Assembly (NCBI GenBank): GCA_011037195.1
Contig: JAAEAF010014503.1
Coordinates: 124,001-188,000 of the forward strand
Direction: 5' to 3'
Origin: Triatoma infestans
Taxonomy: Eukaryota; Arthropoda; Insecta; Hemiptera; Reduviidae
Length of the DNA stretch: 64,000 bases
Shown: one piece after another, positions 54,290 through 64,000 of the stretch
Layout: the number at the start of each line of letters is the position of its first letter
Numbering within the stretch: position 1 is the stretch's first letter
Notes under the pieces: model-generated
The model's database searches: none
What the model saw: the letters and a program-made list of their open reading frames with translations, nothing else
What the model was told of the DNA's origin: nothing
Program-made: the position numbers and the translations under genes

Positions 54290-56810
54290 TAATTGAATTT
54301 TGATTATCCTTTATTGAAACCAAACAAAGTTCGGGAAAATTGTGACACTTATAGGCCCCTAAACATTCTCTTCATTACGAGTATATAATGGAAACTTTAG
54401 AATGAATGTAAACAGTATTTGAAGTGGCAGTTAAAATTCAATAACAAGTTGCCAAAATGTCAAAATGGTTGTTCGGAATTTAAGAAGCAGTGCGCTCAGA
54501 GCGCTCTATGAAGATAAAAGAGGAGTTACACATAATATGAGAAAAGCTACATATGTGTTTCGAGAGATTCAAGTAAGAGTGTTGTGTGGTTTAACGAATC
54601 GTATCCTGAATATTTATCCTTTGTCAAAGGTAATCGTAAACTATGTAAAATAAACGTACACATTAAACGAGTAAACAATCACCTTGCGTTATTTGTAACA
54701 TATTTTATCGAACAATGGTTTCTGAAAAAGTGAATCTGAATATGATTGTCAGTTACAGTTAATTGCAGACGCATATTTGGAATTTACAACTAATAAAACA
54801 ACACTAGCTCTGTTTGTAAATTTTACAACCGTCTATGACTCCGTGCAACTCTGCCTATTTTAACACAATAACAAAAAAATGCAGAGATCAGTATTGCTCA
54901 GTAATTTGTTTAAAATATAATTAAGTTATTATCAAATATACATGTATACATGAAAGTAAATGATCACGTAAGGGGGCCCGCAAGTAACGGATTGGCGTGA
55001 GTGTGAATTTTAGATTAGGCTAGTTATTATGATTGTTGGCGGAATATAAAGTACCCCATCCCTTTGTATATATAGGTTTGTATATAGATATGTATATAGG
55101 ATGCATATACTGTATATAGCGCTTTTAAATTATTTAGGTTTAGAACATTAGAAGTGAGACGAATATCGAATAGTCCACCTCATTTAGTTGGTAAGTATCT
55201 TATGAATGGGCTTGTATATGGAAGTATGAATATGTTGGTTTTAGATTTGTTACTTTTAATCTACATAGAATTGGATTGAATCTAAGTAAGTCTGTAACGC
55301 CTTGAATGTTATACCAATGCAAAGAGTCGGCCAAATTTTTAGATTAAAGGCTAAACTGGCGATTGCATTAGTCGATTTGGTGTTAAGGTGTAAGTATTAA
55401 ATACTATGTAGTGCCTCGAAAATTGCAACTGGGGTACCAACCCAGATACTACTCAGAATGTACGGTCATTGGTATTCTCCTGTATAGATTATGGATACAT
55501 ATAGCCTATTCATCAACACGTAAGTCTGTTTAGAAAATCTTGATCCTTTGCAACACAGAGGCATTTAGGAACGCCCAAGGGCATTTCGCACAACTTTAGT
55601 TAGCCTGTATATTGGGTCGATTTTTGCCATTTCGATTAAGTCTACAGAAACTGCTGCTGTCTTACGTTTCTGCACTTAAAGCTTATCCTAACGATCAGAA
55701 TTATGGGTTTATCTTTCGTAAAAGGCAAAAATATGAATCGAGGCCTACAATTATGAGACTAAATACAAAATATTGGCTGGTGTTTGCAAAGGATACTGTT
55801 TGTTGGTACCCATGGAAAGTACTTACGCTTCCTGAACGAGCTCACCTTCTTGCGTATAAATGATACGCCTGATGAAATATACCGACAACAATTTCGAGCC
55901 ATCCTAGAGAATATCTTTGGTTTCACGATGATACATATCGTGAGAAACGCCCGTGTTGGGAAGCGCTTTTGTTGTTGACATCCATTCACATTTCCTGGAT
56001 GATTCCGTAGTATTCTTCAGTTTACACAGCTGTGTAACAAAATGCACTTTGGTAAGCTTTATTGTTGTATACAATGACCACAAACATTTCCCAGTTTCAT
56101 TGCATCGGATTCACTGAGTGTTTTCCAAAATCTTACCAAAATTTTCTAATGGCACCTTCACTCAACGGATTCTGGCTCTCGTAACTTTCTTAACTGATAT
56201 GGCGAAACCATTATTTTCATATGGATACTAGTCATATATGAATAAAAGGTAATGAGATGGCTGATAAAGCTGTTTAGGGAAGCCCACCGAACAAGAAACA
56301 GCAGTGGCATATATTGCCAAACACTCGGACATTAAGGTATCAGACGCAGTAAAGAATAATTGGCAACACACACGGATAGGGAAAATGCCCTATCCTTAAT
56401 AAAAACAAAAGTCTGTAAACAGCTATAAGCCTTCTTTGCCTTTAAGCAGAAGCGAGAGAGTCAAAAGTCGTTGGTGAGACAAGTTCACACACTTTTCACC
56501 CACCAATATCTCTTAGCTAAGGCTACTTCGCTTTCGTATATTACAGAGAGCAAAGTAGTTTGATTTTAACATGTTTAGTATGGCCAGTGAGTGATAACTT
56601 GGATAGACTACCTTTTCGGGAATTGCGATGGCTGTTCAAAATTAGAGATGAATTGATTATGCTAAATGATAATCCAATTTTTAATCGTGAAATAGAACTT
56701 TGTTCATTGTATATTAGCCGAGTTAAAGAAGATATCTGTCATTTCATAACAAAGTGTTCAGTTTTATCGCATCCGAGTTTTATCCGGTCAATTTTGGTCG
56801 CTTAGTGTTA
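54290..56810 (+). pseudogene. I-like LINE ORF2, heavily decayed
   Basis: Readable pieces in order: LLKPNKVRENCDTYRPLNIL (RT motifs 1-2, near 54305-54370), LEWQLKFNNKLPKCQNG (54420-54470), LALFVNFTTVYDSV (motif A, near 54800), GFIFRKRQKYESRPTIMRL and NTKYW (55690-55770), INDTPDEIYR, then an RNase H start NARVG-AFVVD-like (55935 on), NKGNEMADKA (about 56240), and the C-terminal LRDELIMLNDNPIFNRE plus CSLYISRVKEDICHFITKC (56640-56760, Cys/His end). Many stops, frameshifts and losses; the catalytic YADD box is not legible. Related in kind to, but distinct from, 46470-47890. Confidence 0.65.
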
Positions 56811-57180
56811 TCGCATCCGATATCATGATCGTAATAAATTCCTGACTCCTTTATTATTATATAACTTGACCTTTATGATTATATAACTGGGTGCCTATAG
56901 CGTGCGAATGCCTATGTGACTAATTAATCTCATTCCCCTAATTAATCTCCCCCGGTGTTGGAGTAATTTCAGATGTGTCTACCGGTTTGTCTAGTGTATC
57001 TTAAAATATCTTTCAGTTCCAATCAACCCAGGTAGTTCTGCGACATTGATGCCCTCCCAAATACGCGAAACCTAGTACCAGCGAAAAGGGGACACTAACA
57101 TAAATAGTGATATACCGTTCGCCTAACTCCATCATCATAGTTCTGACATATGGGACTAGACGTCCTCCCTATATTATGCA
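56811..57180. other. Unassigned stretch
   Basis: Nothing supported. Confidence 0.35.
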
Positions 57181-58060
57181 AATGACTGCCAGTTACCAAG
57201 ATCCACCTAGTCTGAAACCCCCTGCTTAGTCCCTTTGATAAATCTTTTAGCTACCCCTGCGTGTCCTTCCAGCATTTCTCCAAAACTCTAATCTGACTTT
57301 CACAGAACCTCTTAGTGACGGCAAGGGCTGGCTCGGGACCACAAAAAAGGTAAGGAGGATCCCTCCCTGACCAGCCGATCCACCCTTTCATCCGCATGTC
57401 CGGGTACCCAGTGCAAAGCTGCACTTTGCCCCTCCAAGCGAAGGTATTAAGAGCCTTCTCCCACATTTTCCCACCAATTTGGAACTCCAAGACGGCTTGT
57501 TCAAAGCCCTCAGTGCGACCTGACTATCAGAGTATATCTGCACCTCTTTAATCTCTCCCTGCCTCTCCCCCGCAAGGCAGAATTATTCAATAATACAAAT
57601 GGCCTGAGACTGAAAATTCAGTGGCCATTCCACCCAAGGCCACAGATCACTCCCAATCTAACTTCTACAACCACACTCCCGCTCCTGAGAGACTAGTTTC
57701 CTTCTGCCTAGAGCCATCCGAATAGCAGCGAATAATCCCGTTACCCGCCTTCATTAGCGTTGATGATATATTCCTCATAGTTGCTCGTCTCGTCAATTTT
57801 AGAGAGCAGGAACTGGTTCACTTGCCAAATCTTATCCTCGATCCTAGTGTGATCCCTATGAAAGTTTCTCACTCATTCTCCCTTACATCTCATTCTAAGG
57901 TAACCCTTCATTGCCTCGCCCACAACAACATTCTGAAGGGGAGTTAGCTCCAACAGCATCTCCAGTGGCGATGTCGGTGCCAAACAGGTCGCAAGCTTCA
58001 CTCCCTGGAACTTGTTGCTGTTCCTCCTCCCTATCAAGGAACCCATCCACCATATCACAG
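57181..58060 (-). pseudogene. R1/LOA-like LINE RT end and RNase H remnant
   Basis: Minus frames: LATCLAPTSPLEMLLELTPL and VVGEAMKGYLRMRC (region after the RT thumb, 57880-58040), QIYSDSQVALRALNKP (RNase H Asp motif, about 57500-57545), then LCTGYPDMRMKGWIG-like (WVPGHADMRGNE in intact form) and PYLFCGPEPALAVTKRFC. The last block parallels SLPFIGPEPAVGV in the 11.8-14.7 kb LINE, so the two are related families. Truncated at both ends. Confidence 0.65.
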
Positions 58061-58766
58061 CGGCGGCGTAGAGAGTATCCTTGCCTTCACCAACTATTTA
58101 CCAGCTACTTAACTATTTACTGCACCAATAATAACCATATCATTAGAATAATAAAAGACATCGTAACCTCTTTTATCTATCTATTGTTAAAACATTTGCT
58201 TGTCGTCCATTTACATATCTAAACAGCATTTATTACACTTAATTTTTATATAATTAAATTTTCATTTATTCATCAACCTAAATCAGACGGATGTTCATGC
58301 CGCAGATTATTTTAGTACTTACTATTCTTTTTTTTTTTATTAAAGGTAATATTATTATTATTATTACTTCTTAGATGAACGAGACGCGCCATTATGTGAA
58401 AGATATGGCGAACGACTTACTATTACGCTCTAATACTACGTTCTAATAATATGCGATAACTGTACAACCTCTTAGACAACGTGAAAGAGAATCTTGTTGA
58501 AAGTGAAAAGATAGGAGGAGTGACTGCTTTTTTAAATGTATTGAGTGTATTTATTATTCCAAACCGGCATAGCAGTTACATATTTTACAACTGCTTGCAA
58601 AAAAATATCAATATCCAAGTCTTGATACTGAACTATTAATTCAGGAAGTATGAGAAAAAAATAATAATATATATATATTAATCAAAGAATTGTTTCTTTG
58701 GGAATGAACATTTTTACTTAATAAAATTTATTAACATTTTTTTTTTTTTATTATTATTGATAACAT
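58061..58766. other. AT-rich stretch with (ATT)n
   Basis: A short ATT microsatellite at about 58350-58365; no other feature. Confidence 0.4.
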
Positions 58767-58810
58767 CTGGTATTTTATTAAGTCGTCGTAGCATGCATAT
58801 TTATGCTATT

Positions 58811-58845
58811 TCTGACCGGCTTCGGATACTCATTCGTCGTCAGAG
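58811..58845 (-). ncRNA. Hammerhead-like motif (family G), unit 1
   Basis: On -: CTGACGA, C, GAATGAGTATCC, GAAGCCGGTC, AG. Helix III palindrome partly changed; GAAA has become GAAG. Confidence 0.42.
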
Positions 58846-59001
58846 CAAGATTAGGTTCGTGTAGGGAGTTGATTTTAACATTATATTTCTGTCATGCGGG
58901 AGGTATAACATTATTGAATATGCGGATGGGCCCGCAATGCTGGATATGCTGGATAACACCTGGTATTTTATCCGTTGTCGTAGCATGCATACTTCTTTTT
59001 T

Positions 59002-59039
59002 CCCTGGACTGGTTTCGAATTTTCATCCATCGTCAGGGT
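59002..59039 (-). ncRNA. Hammerhead-like motif (family G), unit 2
   Basis: On -: CTGACGA, T, GGATGAAAATTC, GAAACCAGTC, CAGGG. Box and GAAA intact; helix II weakened, helix III with one mismatch. Confidence 0.48.
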
Positions 59040-59413
59040 AAATTTATCAAGTTCGTGTAGACGTGTTGACTTCTACGCAATGTTTCTGTTACACTCATGT
59101 GCGGGAGGTTATAAGGTTATGTTACTATGCGTGTGCGTGTTTAATGACAAAATGGAATTATTATAAATTATAAATATATATTAGAAAATAGTGTACAATA
59201 AATAGCATGGTTTGAAGAATACTTTATAACTAAATTTTAATAGTGTTGTTAAGTATGCTCGGTGTTTTAGCAAGTAATTTTTATTGGGGTGGGGGGGGGA
59301 GGATAAGAAATTTCAAGACGTCACAATACTAAGAATAGGTAAAGTTTGAAGAAAGGCAATGTAAAGTTTAAGGATAGTCAAAAGCTTTTAAAAATAATAA
59401 ATAAATATGAAAC

Positions 59414-59597
59414 CCCGGGAACGAGTCCATTGCTACCCTTAGATTTTTTTCTTCCTAGGAGCCTCTACAGTTCACTGTACGGTGAAGGACAGTGTTGTCA
59501 GTAGCAGAGAACACTGTCCGGAGGCCGGCAGTGCACTGAGAAGGCTCCGAGCGCTAATGACCATAGATGTAGAAGCGACTTAAATTAAAAAAAAACA
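59414..59597 (+). mobile_element. SINE, 5'-truncated
   Basis: Begins at the box B region (CCCGGGAACGAGTCC), then the usual body and CTAATGACCATAGATG end with A-tail. Flanked by TATGAAA on both sides, a possible short target duplication. Confidence 0.75.
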
Positions 59598-59809
59598 TAT
59601 GAAATCCAAGCAAGGGTATTAATGCAAGAAACTATATAGGTGAATTGGTATGTAAAGGGTTGGCAGCAAACGGCAAATTGGAGATGATATTAAGATAAAC
59701 AAATATGCTCAGTGTTTTATCAAGTCATTTATATTAGGAGTATACTATACTAATAAGAATAGATAAACATCAGAGACATTTTCCGTGGTAGCCTGCTTCA
59801 TTTTGTGGT

Positions 59810-59847
59810 CATCGACCGGTTTCGGGCGTCCGCCCATCTTCACGATG
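59810..59847 (-). ncRNA. Hammerhead-like motif (family A), left arm of nad5 element
   Basis: On -: CATC, GTGAAGA, T, GGGCGGACGCCC hairpin, GAAACCGGTC, GATG. Helix I, helix II, GAAA and ACCGGT are intact; the first core C has become G, which should impair cleavage. Confidence 0.5.
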
Positions 59848-59920
59848 CGTTTTTCAGACAGTGTGACAATACAGACTCGTACAGAGACTTAGTTTCACAC
59901 TAACTCTAGACTTTACTAGT

Positions 59921-60570
59921 ACACTTTTGTGTGCGGGCGTGATGATTCATTGCATGAATGATTCTCAGGATATTCGTTATATGGGGGCTATGACTAATTA
60001 TTTGCCTTTTACTTGTGCTTGTTTTTGTATTTCTAATATATCTTTGTGTGGTTTGCCTTTTATGTCAGGGTTTTATTCTAAGGATTTTATTTTGGAAGCA
60101 ATAATGGGATCAGGGTATAATATTTTTGTTTTCTTGATTTTTCTTGTTTCAGTTGGTTTAACGGTTTCTTATAATTTTCGTGTTATTTATTATGTTATGT
60201 TTTATAATGTGAATATGCATGTTTGTCATGGTTATGGGGAAGATAGGATTATGATGAAGTCTATGATTGTTTTGGCTCTTTTGGCTATTTCAGGTGGGAG
60301 AATGTTAAGATGATTGATTTTTTCTGTTCCTGAATTATTTATTCTTCCCCCTTATTTGAAATTGATGCCTTTGGTTTTTATTTTTTTAGGTGGTTGATTG
60401 GGTTATGAATTTTCTAGGGTTAATTTGGGCGAGTTTCCACTTTCTTGCGGTTTTATTTTGTTTCTTTCTTTAGGGTTCGATGTGGTTTATGCCTTATTTT
60501 AGAACTTTTATGCTTTATGGTAAGTCTTTCTATTTATCTGAGATATATAATGAGGTAATGGATGGTTACT
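59921..60570 (+). pseudogene. nad5: Nuclear copy of mitochondrial nad5 (3' third), NUMT
   Basis: Encodes the C-terminal part of NADH dehydrogenase subunit 5, a proton-pumping membrane subunit of complex I. Motifs: NDSQDIRYMGAM, CGLPFMSGFYSKDFILEA, VSYNFRVIYYVMF, GEDRIMMKSM. It reads on through TGA at 60311 and again near 60395 only if TGA=Trp and AGR=Ser: GGSMLSWLIFSVPELF and FLGGWLGYEFS. A frameshift at about 60475 follows, after which GSMWFMPYFSTFML is legible in the next frame. T- and G-rich coding strand, as in arthropod nad5. Not translatable in the nucleus and not part of organelle DNA here, because both flanks are nuclear repeats. Few changes suggest recent transfer. Confidence 0.9.
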
Positions 60571-60655
60571 AGAGTTAGTCTAACTTAGACTTTCTAGAGT
60601 TAGTGTGAAACTAAGTCTCTGTACGAGTCTGTGTTGGCACACTGTCTGAAAAACG

Positions 60656-60693
60656 CATCCTAAAGATGGGCGAACGCCCGAAACCGGTCGATG
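60656..60693 (+). ncRNA. Hammerhead-like motif (family A), right arm of nad5 element
   Basis: CATC, CTAAAGA, T, GGGCGAACGCCC hairpin, GAAACCGGTC, GATG. One core change (CTGAAGA to CTAAAGA); all helices intact. Confidence 0.5.
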
Positions 60694-61440
60694 ACCACAA
60701 AATGAAGCAGGCTACCACGGAAAATGTCTCTGATGCTTTCCAGCTCTGCGGAACCAACCACCACAACAAAGAATAGATAAAGTTTGAAGAAAGGTAATGC
60801 AAAGTTTAAGGGTACATAAAAATTTATAAAAATAATAAATAAATATAAAATCCAAGCAAGGTATTAATACAAGAAAATATGTTTGGTAAATTGATATGTA
60901 AGAAGGTTGGGCAGCAAATGGCAAATTGGAGATGATATTAAAGACAAATAAATCGAGAAAATCAAATGTATGCGTTTTTTTTTTTTATCACGCTTATTTC
61001 TAAATAATATTAATTTATGTTTTTAATTATATTAAGAACATGTTGAAAGAGATGTCGTTGTAATAGTCTGTAATGCATTTTTTAAGGTAGATTTTTGTAT
61101 AGGCGTGTGTTTATTTAATAATAATAATAGAATGATTATAAATTATGATTAGGCAGAAAATTGTTTGGGGAATTATTGTAGCATGCTTTGAGAAATACTT
61201 TACAATATTAAATTTTAAAAATGATGTTTAAGATTCAAAAATAAAGTTGGTAATAGGAATGGTAAATTTGAAATGATATTAAAATAAATAATTAAAGCAA
61301 TGTCAAAAATGTATTCGTTATTTTTTTTGTTGTTGTTTATTTATCATGCTTATTTATCTTTAAATGATATTAATAATATGTTGTGAGAGATGTCCTTGTA
61401 ATAAACTGTGGTTAAATATTAAAATGATAGGAAGCGGCGG

Positions 61441-61679
61441 GGGGGGGGGGGGATTGATTTGCTAAACTAAAAGGAAATTTAATTAGAGGTGCATGCATCA
61501 TCTTTATGCATATTTTTTTTTTTTTTTTTTTTAAATATTTATATACTTAATATGTATGTATATATGTTGTTGTGTGTGGATGTGCGTGTACATATATAAT
61601 GCCTTTTACTGTAGGTGGTAATGGGTTTAATAAGCCTAAGATGGCACCGGTGCCAGAGTATAGCCCACCCGAACCTGAA
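61441..61679. other. Spacer with long G and T runs
   Basis: G-run at about 61438-61452 and T-run at about 61507-61531; no gene. Confidence 0.5.
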
Positions 61680-61876
61680 AATCTACTCTAGGTAGTATGT
61701 TTGTAATTTAGTTAGCTGTTGGAAATGACATTAAAGAGAGTGTCTTAGTTACAGTTTATATCCACAAAAACATAATAAATGACCAAATAAACTACGAGTA
61801 TAACTTAGACACACTCTTTTAAGTTCATTTCCAACACCTAAATAAATTACAAAAACATACTTTCTAGAGTAAAAGA
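61680..61876. repeat. Inverted repeat, MITE-like
   Basis: Arms of about 70 bp: TAGTATGTTTGTAATTTAG...GGAAATGACATTAAAGAGAG and its complement, joined by a short AT-rich loop near 61765-61795. Ends CTCTAGG/CTAGAG. No coding content. Confidence 0.65.
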
Positions 61877-62400
61877 CATATATACATATGTATAACACAC
61901 ACACGCACATCACACACACATATTATGTATATACAGATCAATCGCTAAAAAACATTTTTATCTTAATCAGGTGACTCTTAAAACATGGATTTCCGGTCAA
62001 AACTCAATTTCAATAATTTGGCATGATCACAGTACTTTCTCTTAGGAGTAAGAGAAAGTAAAGAAAATACCCTTAGCAAATTGTTTGTGTGGTAGGGGAG
62101 GTGGGGTGTGAACGATATATTTCTACACGAAAAATTGCATAAAGCTTTAATTGATTTTCCGTTTAGTTATCACAACTGCATCTGGACATATTAAAGTTTT
62201 GGTCAAATCCATCTACTGGAATGCGACGTTACAGAAGGGTTTTTTTTTCATTTTATCACGATTTTCTTTAATTTTCATATACTATCAACACACATAAACA
62301 CTTATTAATTTTAGTTGTAATATTTTCGCGGGAAAATTGATGTTTTAGGTGGGGGTGGGCAGAAAAAATTACCGTTAAACTTTCCTCTATAGTACCAGTT
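61877..62400 (+). repeat. Interspersed repeat R, copies
   Basis: First copy ends CAGTACTTTCTCTTAGGAGT and AAGAGAAAGTAA; the second, inverted in part, carries TTTTATCACGATTTTC and CTTTCCTCTATAGTACC before the MITE. Noncoding. Confidence 0.5.
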
Positions 62401-62412
62401 CAGTATCGTATA

Positions 62413-62857
62413 CAGGATGTCCCAAGGTATATATGTATAATGACTTTTTCTCGGAAACTAAGATAGCTAGAAAAAAACTAAAAAATAAGTGTCCCCGTAG
62501 TTTTTTGTTAGAAAACCAAATTTAATTTGCAAATTTGTTTTTCAAATGGGGAGGTGTGTTTTTTTTTTATTTAGGAAATACATTCCTCTATTTTTTGTAA
62601 GAAAAATTTACTTGAACGGTTCTTTTATCTGTGAGTGATATTTTACAAGTTATGAATGAAAACATGATTTTTTATAAGAAATTTCAAAATGATATTATAA
62701 CGGTTTTTTTGATTGAATAAGAAGAAAATTACTACTTTATTATAAATTTTACTCTTAATTAATTACATACCTGCTCGAACTGGCCCCCAACCATTAGAGA
62801 TGCATACACATGCTTTTTCCTGCCAATTGTACCTTACGACCAAAGAAATACATCTCT
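62413..62857 (+). mobile_element. Foldback MITE, truncated second copy
   Basis: Starts CAGGATGTCCCAAGGTATAT after TA (62411-62412) and follows the left arm and middle of 17439-18130, including GAACTGGCCCCCAACCATTAG, but stops before the right arm. Confidence 0.65.
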
Positions 62858-63400
62858 TACGAGTAAGAGAAATTACTAGCGTTTCCAATATTCTTTACTG
62901 GATGTTCTTTTAATTGAAGGACATATAATCCCTCGGAAAAAATACATATTATCTATTATTGTACCATTTTCTTATCTTATTTAACAAAAACATGAAATAA
63001 AATACAATTATATGGTTTAAGCTAAACAATTTCTACAGGAGGTGATGCAAAATAATTTTTTTTATAAAATTGATTCTTTTTATTTTAGAACTTTTATTTA
63101 ATTATTAAAAAAAAAAAAAAGTAACACCTTTAAATATCATACCTCTACCAACTACAAGAAGATAAAGCTTTTCGTGTAGTCAAACATTTCCATTAACATC
63201 GTCTGAGTTTATAAAATAAGAATTAGCGGAACTGGGGCATTTTACACGCAATTTGACTTCAGTAATCCAACCATATTCCGTTGATGTTTCTGCATGGTAT
63301 AATTTTCTGCGGGATAGAATTGTGAACACAGTGCCCAACCCACAACTTTGAGGACCAGGGATTTTTTTTGGGGGGGTTACCTTTCCTTAGATGGCTACCG
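62858..63400. other. AT-rich stretch without recognised features
   Basis: Includes an A-run at 63107-63120. Nothing supported. Confidence 0.4.
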
Positions 63401-63609
63401 TCCAAAGCTGAAGAGGTCCATCTCCCCTGACAAAGCACTTATGTTAACGTGGCGGTGCTATATCGCCACGGTCACTCATCATCATTGAGTTATGAGGCTT
63501 TTTATAGGGCTGTCTGCTACCAGATAGCTCATCTCCTCTCCGATGCGTCCTCCTTATCCGCGACTACTTATTCGTCAGAAAGGTCTGCTTATTTCGCAGC
63601 CTACCAACA

Positions 63610-64000
63610 TATATGATGGCCTTTCGGTTTTCGAAATTGTCAGGAAAAGCTAAAGAATTAATTTATAAAACTGTGATCCGACCCGTAGTTACGTATGGAA
63701 GTGAGACATGGATTCTGACAAAGGTGGCTGAAAAGGCACTTCTAGTTCGGGAGAGAAAAGTGCTGCGAAAAATGTATGGCCCGATAAAAAGAAATGGAGC
63801 ATGGAGGATAGGCACAAATGCAGAGCTTCGCGACCTATTCCGGGAGTGCGACCTTGTGACTACCATAAAAATGGCCAGGCTGAAATGGCTGGGTCATGTA
63901 GAAAGAATGACGGACCCCCACAAGACTGCTTTACGGCAAGCTTGGGGGGTCAGTGGTTGAAAGGAAGGTCTAGACTTGCCTGGCTGCAGGTTGTCGAGGA
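63610..64000 (+). pseudogene. RTE-like LINE C-terminal region, runs off the window
   Basis: KLSGKAKELIYKTVIRPVV, TYGSETWILTKVAEKAL, RERKVLRKMYGPIKRNGAW, GTNAELRDLFRECDLVTTIK and ARLKWLGHVERM form the RTE-type thumb and C-terminal series. The frame is open from 63613 to 63957, then continues in a shifted frame with GRSRLAWLQVVE-like text at the edge. Only one break in about 130 codons, so younger than the 16 and 26 kb copies. LINE-like sequence may extend left to about 63380. Confidence 0.8.

Larger units (their letters stand above)
58767..59110 (-). repeat. Two tandem 193-bp hammerhead-like units (family G)
   Basis: Units start with TGGTATTTTATtaag/ccg at 58767 and 58960 (period 193 bp) and each has CGTAGCATGCAT, one motif, GTTCGTGTAG and a GCGGGAGGT-type end. 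Motifs on - at 58811-58845 and 59002-59039. Tandem units of this size with one hammerhead each recall animal retrozymes; that assignment is inference. Confidence 0.6.
59768..60768. mobile_element. Family A element enclosing mitochondrial nad5 sequence
   Basis: Left arm (-) 59768-59910 and right arm (+) about 60593-60738 are near-identical inverted copies, from CATCAGAGACATTTTCCGTG inward to CTAGAGTTAGTGTGAAACTAAG. The right end adds CTTTCCAGC...CCAACCACCACAAC. Flanked by the perfect 13-bp direct repeat AAGAATAGATAAA (59755-59767 and 60769-60781). The interior is a nad5 fragment. Arms carry hammerhead-like motifs at 59810-59847 and 60656-60693. No transposase or RT is encoded. Confidence 0.82.
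59111..61440. repeat. Diverged local repeat units hosting later insertions
   Basis: Segments with AAGTTTGAAGAAAGG(C/T)AATG (59342, 60780), GGCAAATTGGAGATGATATT (59675, 60920, faintly 61265), TAGCATG(G/C)TTTGA (59200, 61180) and GAGATGTCGTTG/GAGATGTCCTTG (61050, 61387) show two to three copies of a unit of several hundred bases. A SINE (59414) and the nad5-bearing element (59768) inserted into it. No ORF. Confidence 0.5.

Noticed and set aside
57911..58222. 103-codon plus-strand ORF
   Set aside because: It is the complement shadow of the LINE remnant on the minus strand at 57181-58060.
59921..60313. An active nuclear gene for a 128-residue membrane protein
   Set aside because: The frame is nad5, needs TGA=Trp to continue, has a frameshift near 60475 and lacks a promoter or targeting signal.
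59111..61440. Mitochondrial genome contamination or chimeric assembly
   Set aside because: Both nad5 edges join inverted arms seen elsewhere in the window, and a 13-bp target duplication flanks the whole unit, which fits a real insertion. Read support was not available to me.

Overview
This window is nuclear DNA from an animal, most probably an insect. It is AT-rich, poor in genes and almost completely built from decayed mobile elements. The insect reading rests on R1-, Jockey-, I- and RTE-like non-LTR retrotransposons, mariner elements, a tRNA-headed SINE and a nad5 fragment that reads under the invertebrate mitochondrial code (TGA=Trp, AGR=Ser). There are no bacterial operons, rRNA genes, functional tRNAs or CRISPR arrays. 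No complete host gene is visible. The only host-gene candidates are a set of related coiled-coil terminal exons on the + strand (788-1074, 18201-18397, 27250-27512, a remnant near 16810, and weaker cases at 39549 and 32955) and a possible 5' UTR exon with a clean splice donor on the - strand (48712-49380).

Layout. 1-11 kb: an interspersed repeat, the first exon, a Penelope-like element (PLE) broken into inverted pieces (RT with YVDD, GIY-YIG endonuclease, hammerhead-like 3' motif), LTR-like repeats and a deleted mariner. 11-18 kb: an R1/LOA-like LINE with a perfect 15-bp target duplication inserted in an older repeat, RTE fragments and a foldback MITE. 18-28 kb: the second and third exons, SINEs, two mariner families and a LINE interrupted by a hammerhead-armed element. 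28-34 kb: nested palindromes with hammerhead-like motifs, a deleted Helitron and a 208-bp exact duplication. 34-48 kb: sparse DNA with Jockey, R1 and I-like LINE remnants. 48-58 kb: the possible 5' UTR exon, several LINE 3' ends, SINEs and LTR-like repeats. 58-64 kb: a tandem pair of hammerhead-like units, a nad5 fragment held between two inverted hammerhead-bearing arms with a 13-bp target duplication, and an RTE end at the window edge.

The main unusual theme is the hammerhead-ribozyme-like motif: a CUGANGA-like box, a hairpin, GAAA, then a very short self-complementary helix III. At least seven sequence families of it occur. Most copies sit in head-to-head pairs, with the left copy on the - strand and the right copy on +, so the 3' ends always point outwards. 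In two cases the pair encloses foreign sequence: a SINE piece (23.9-24.2 kb) and mitochondrial nad5 (59.9-60.6 kb). This suggests, by inference, a PLE-type reverse transcriptase that jumps templates and installs captured cDNA between inverted arms. A second theme is the group of paralogous last exons that share splice phase and an E[I/L]xxIKSxL core, which could be alternative 3' exons or a tandem family of small coiled-coil genes.
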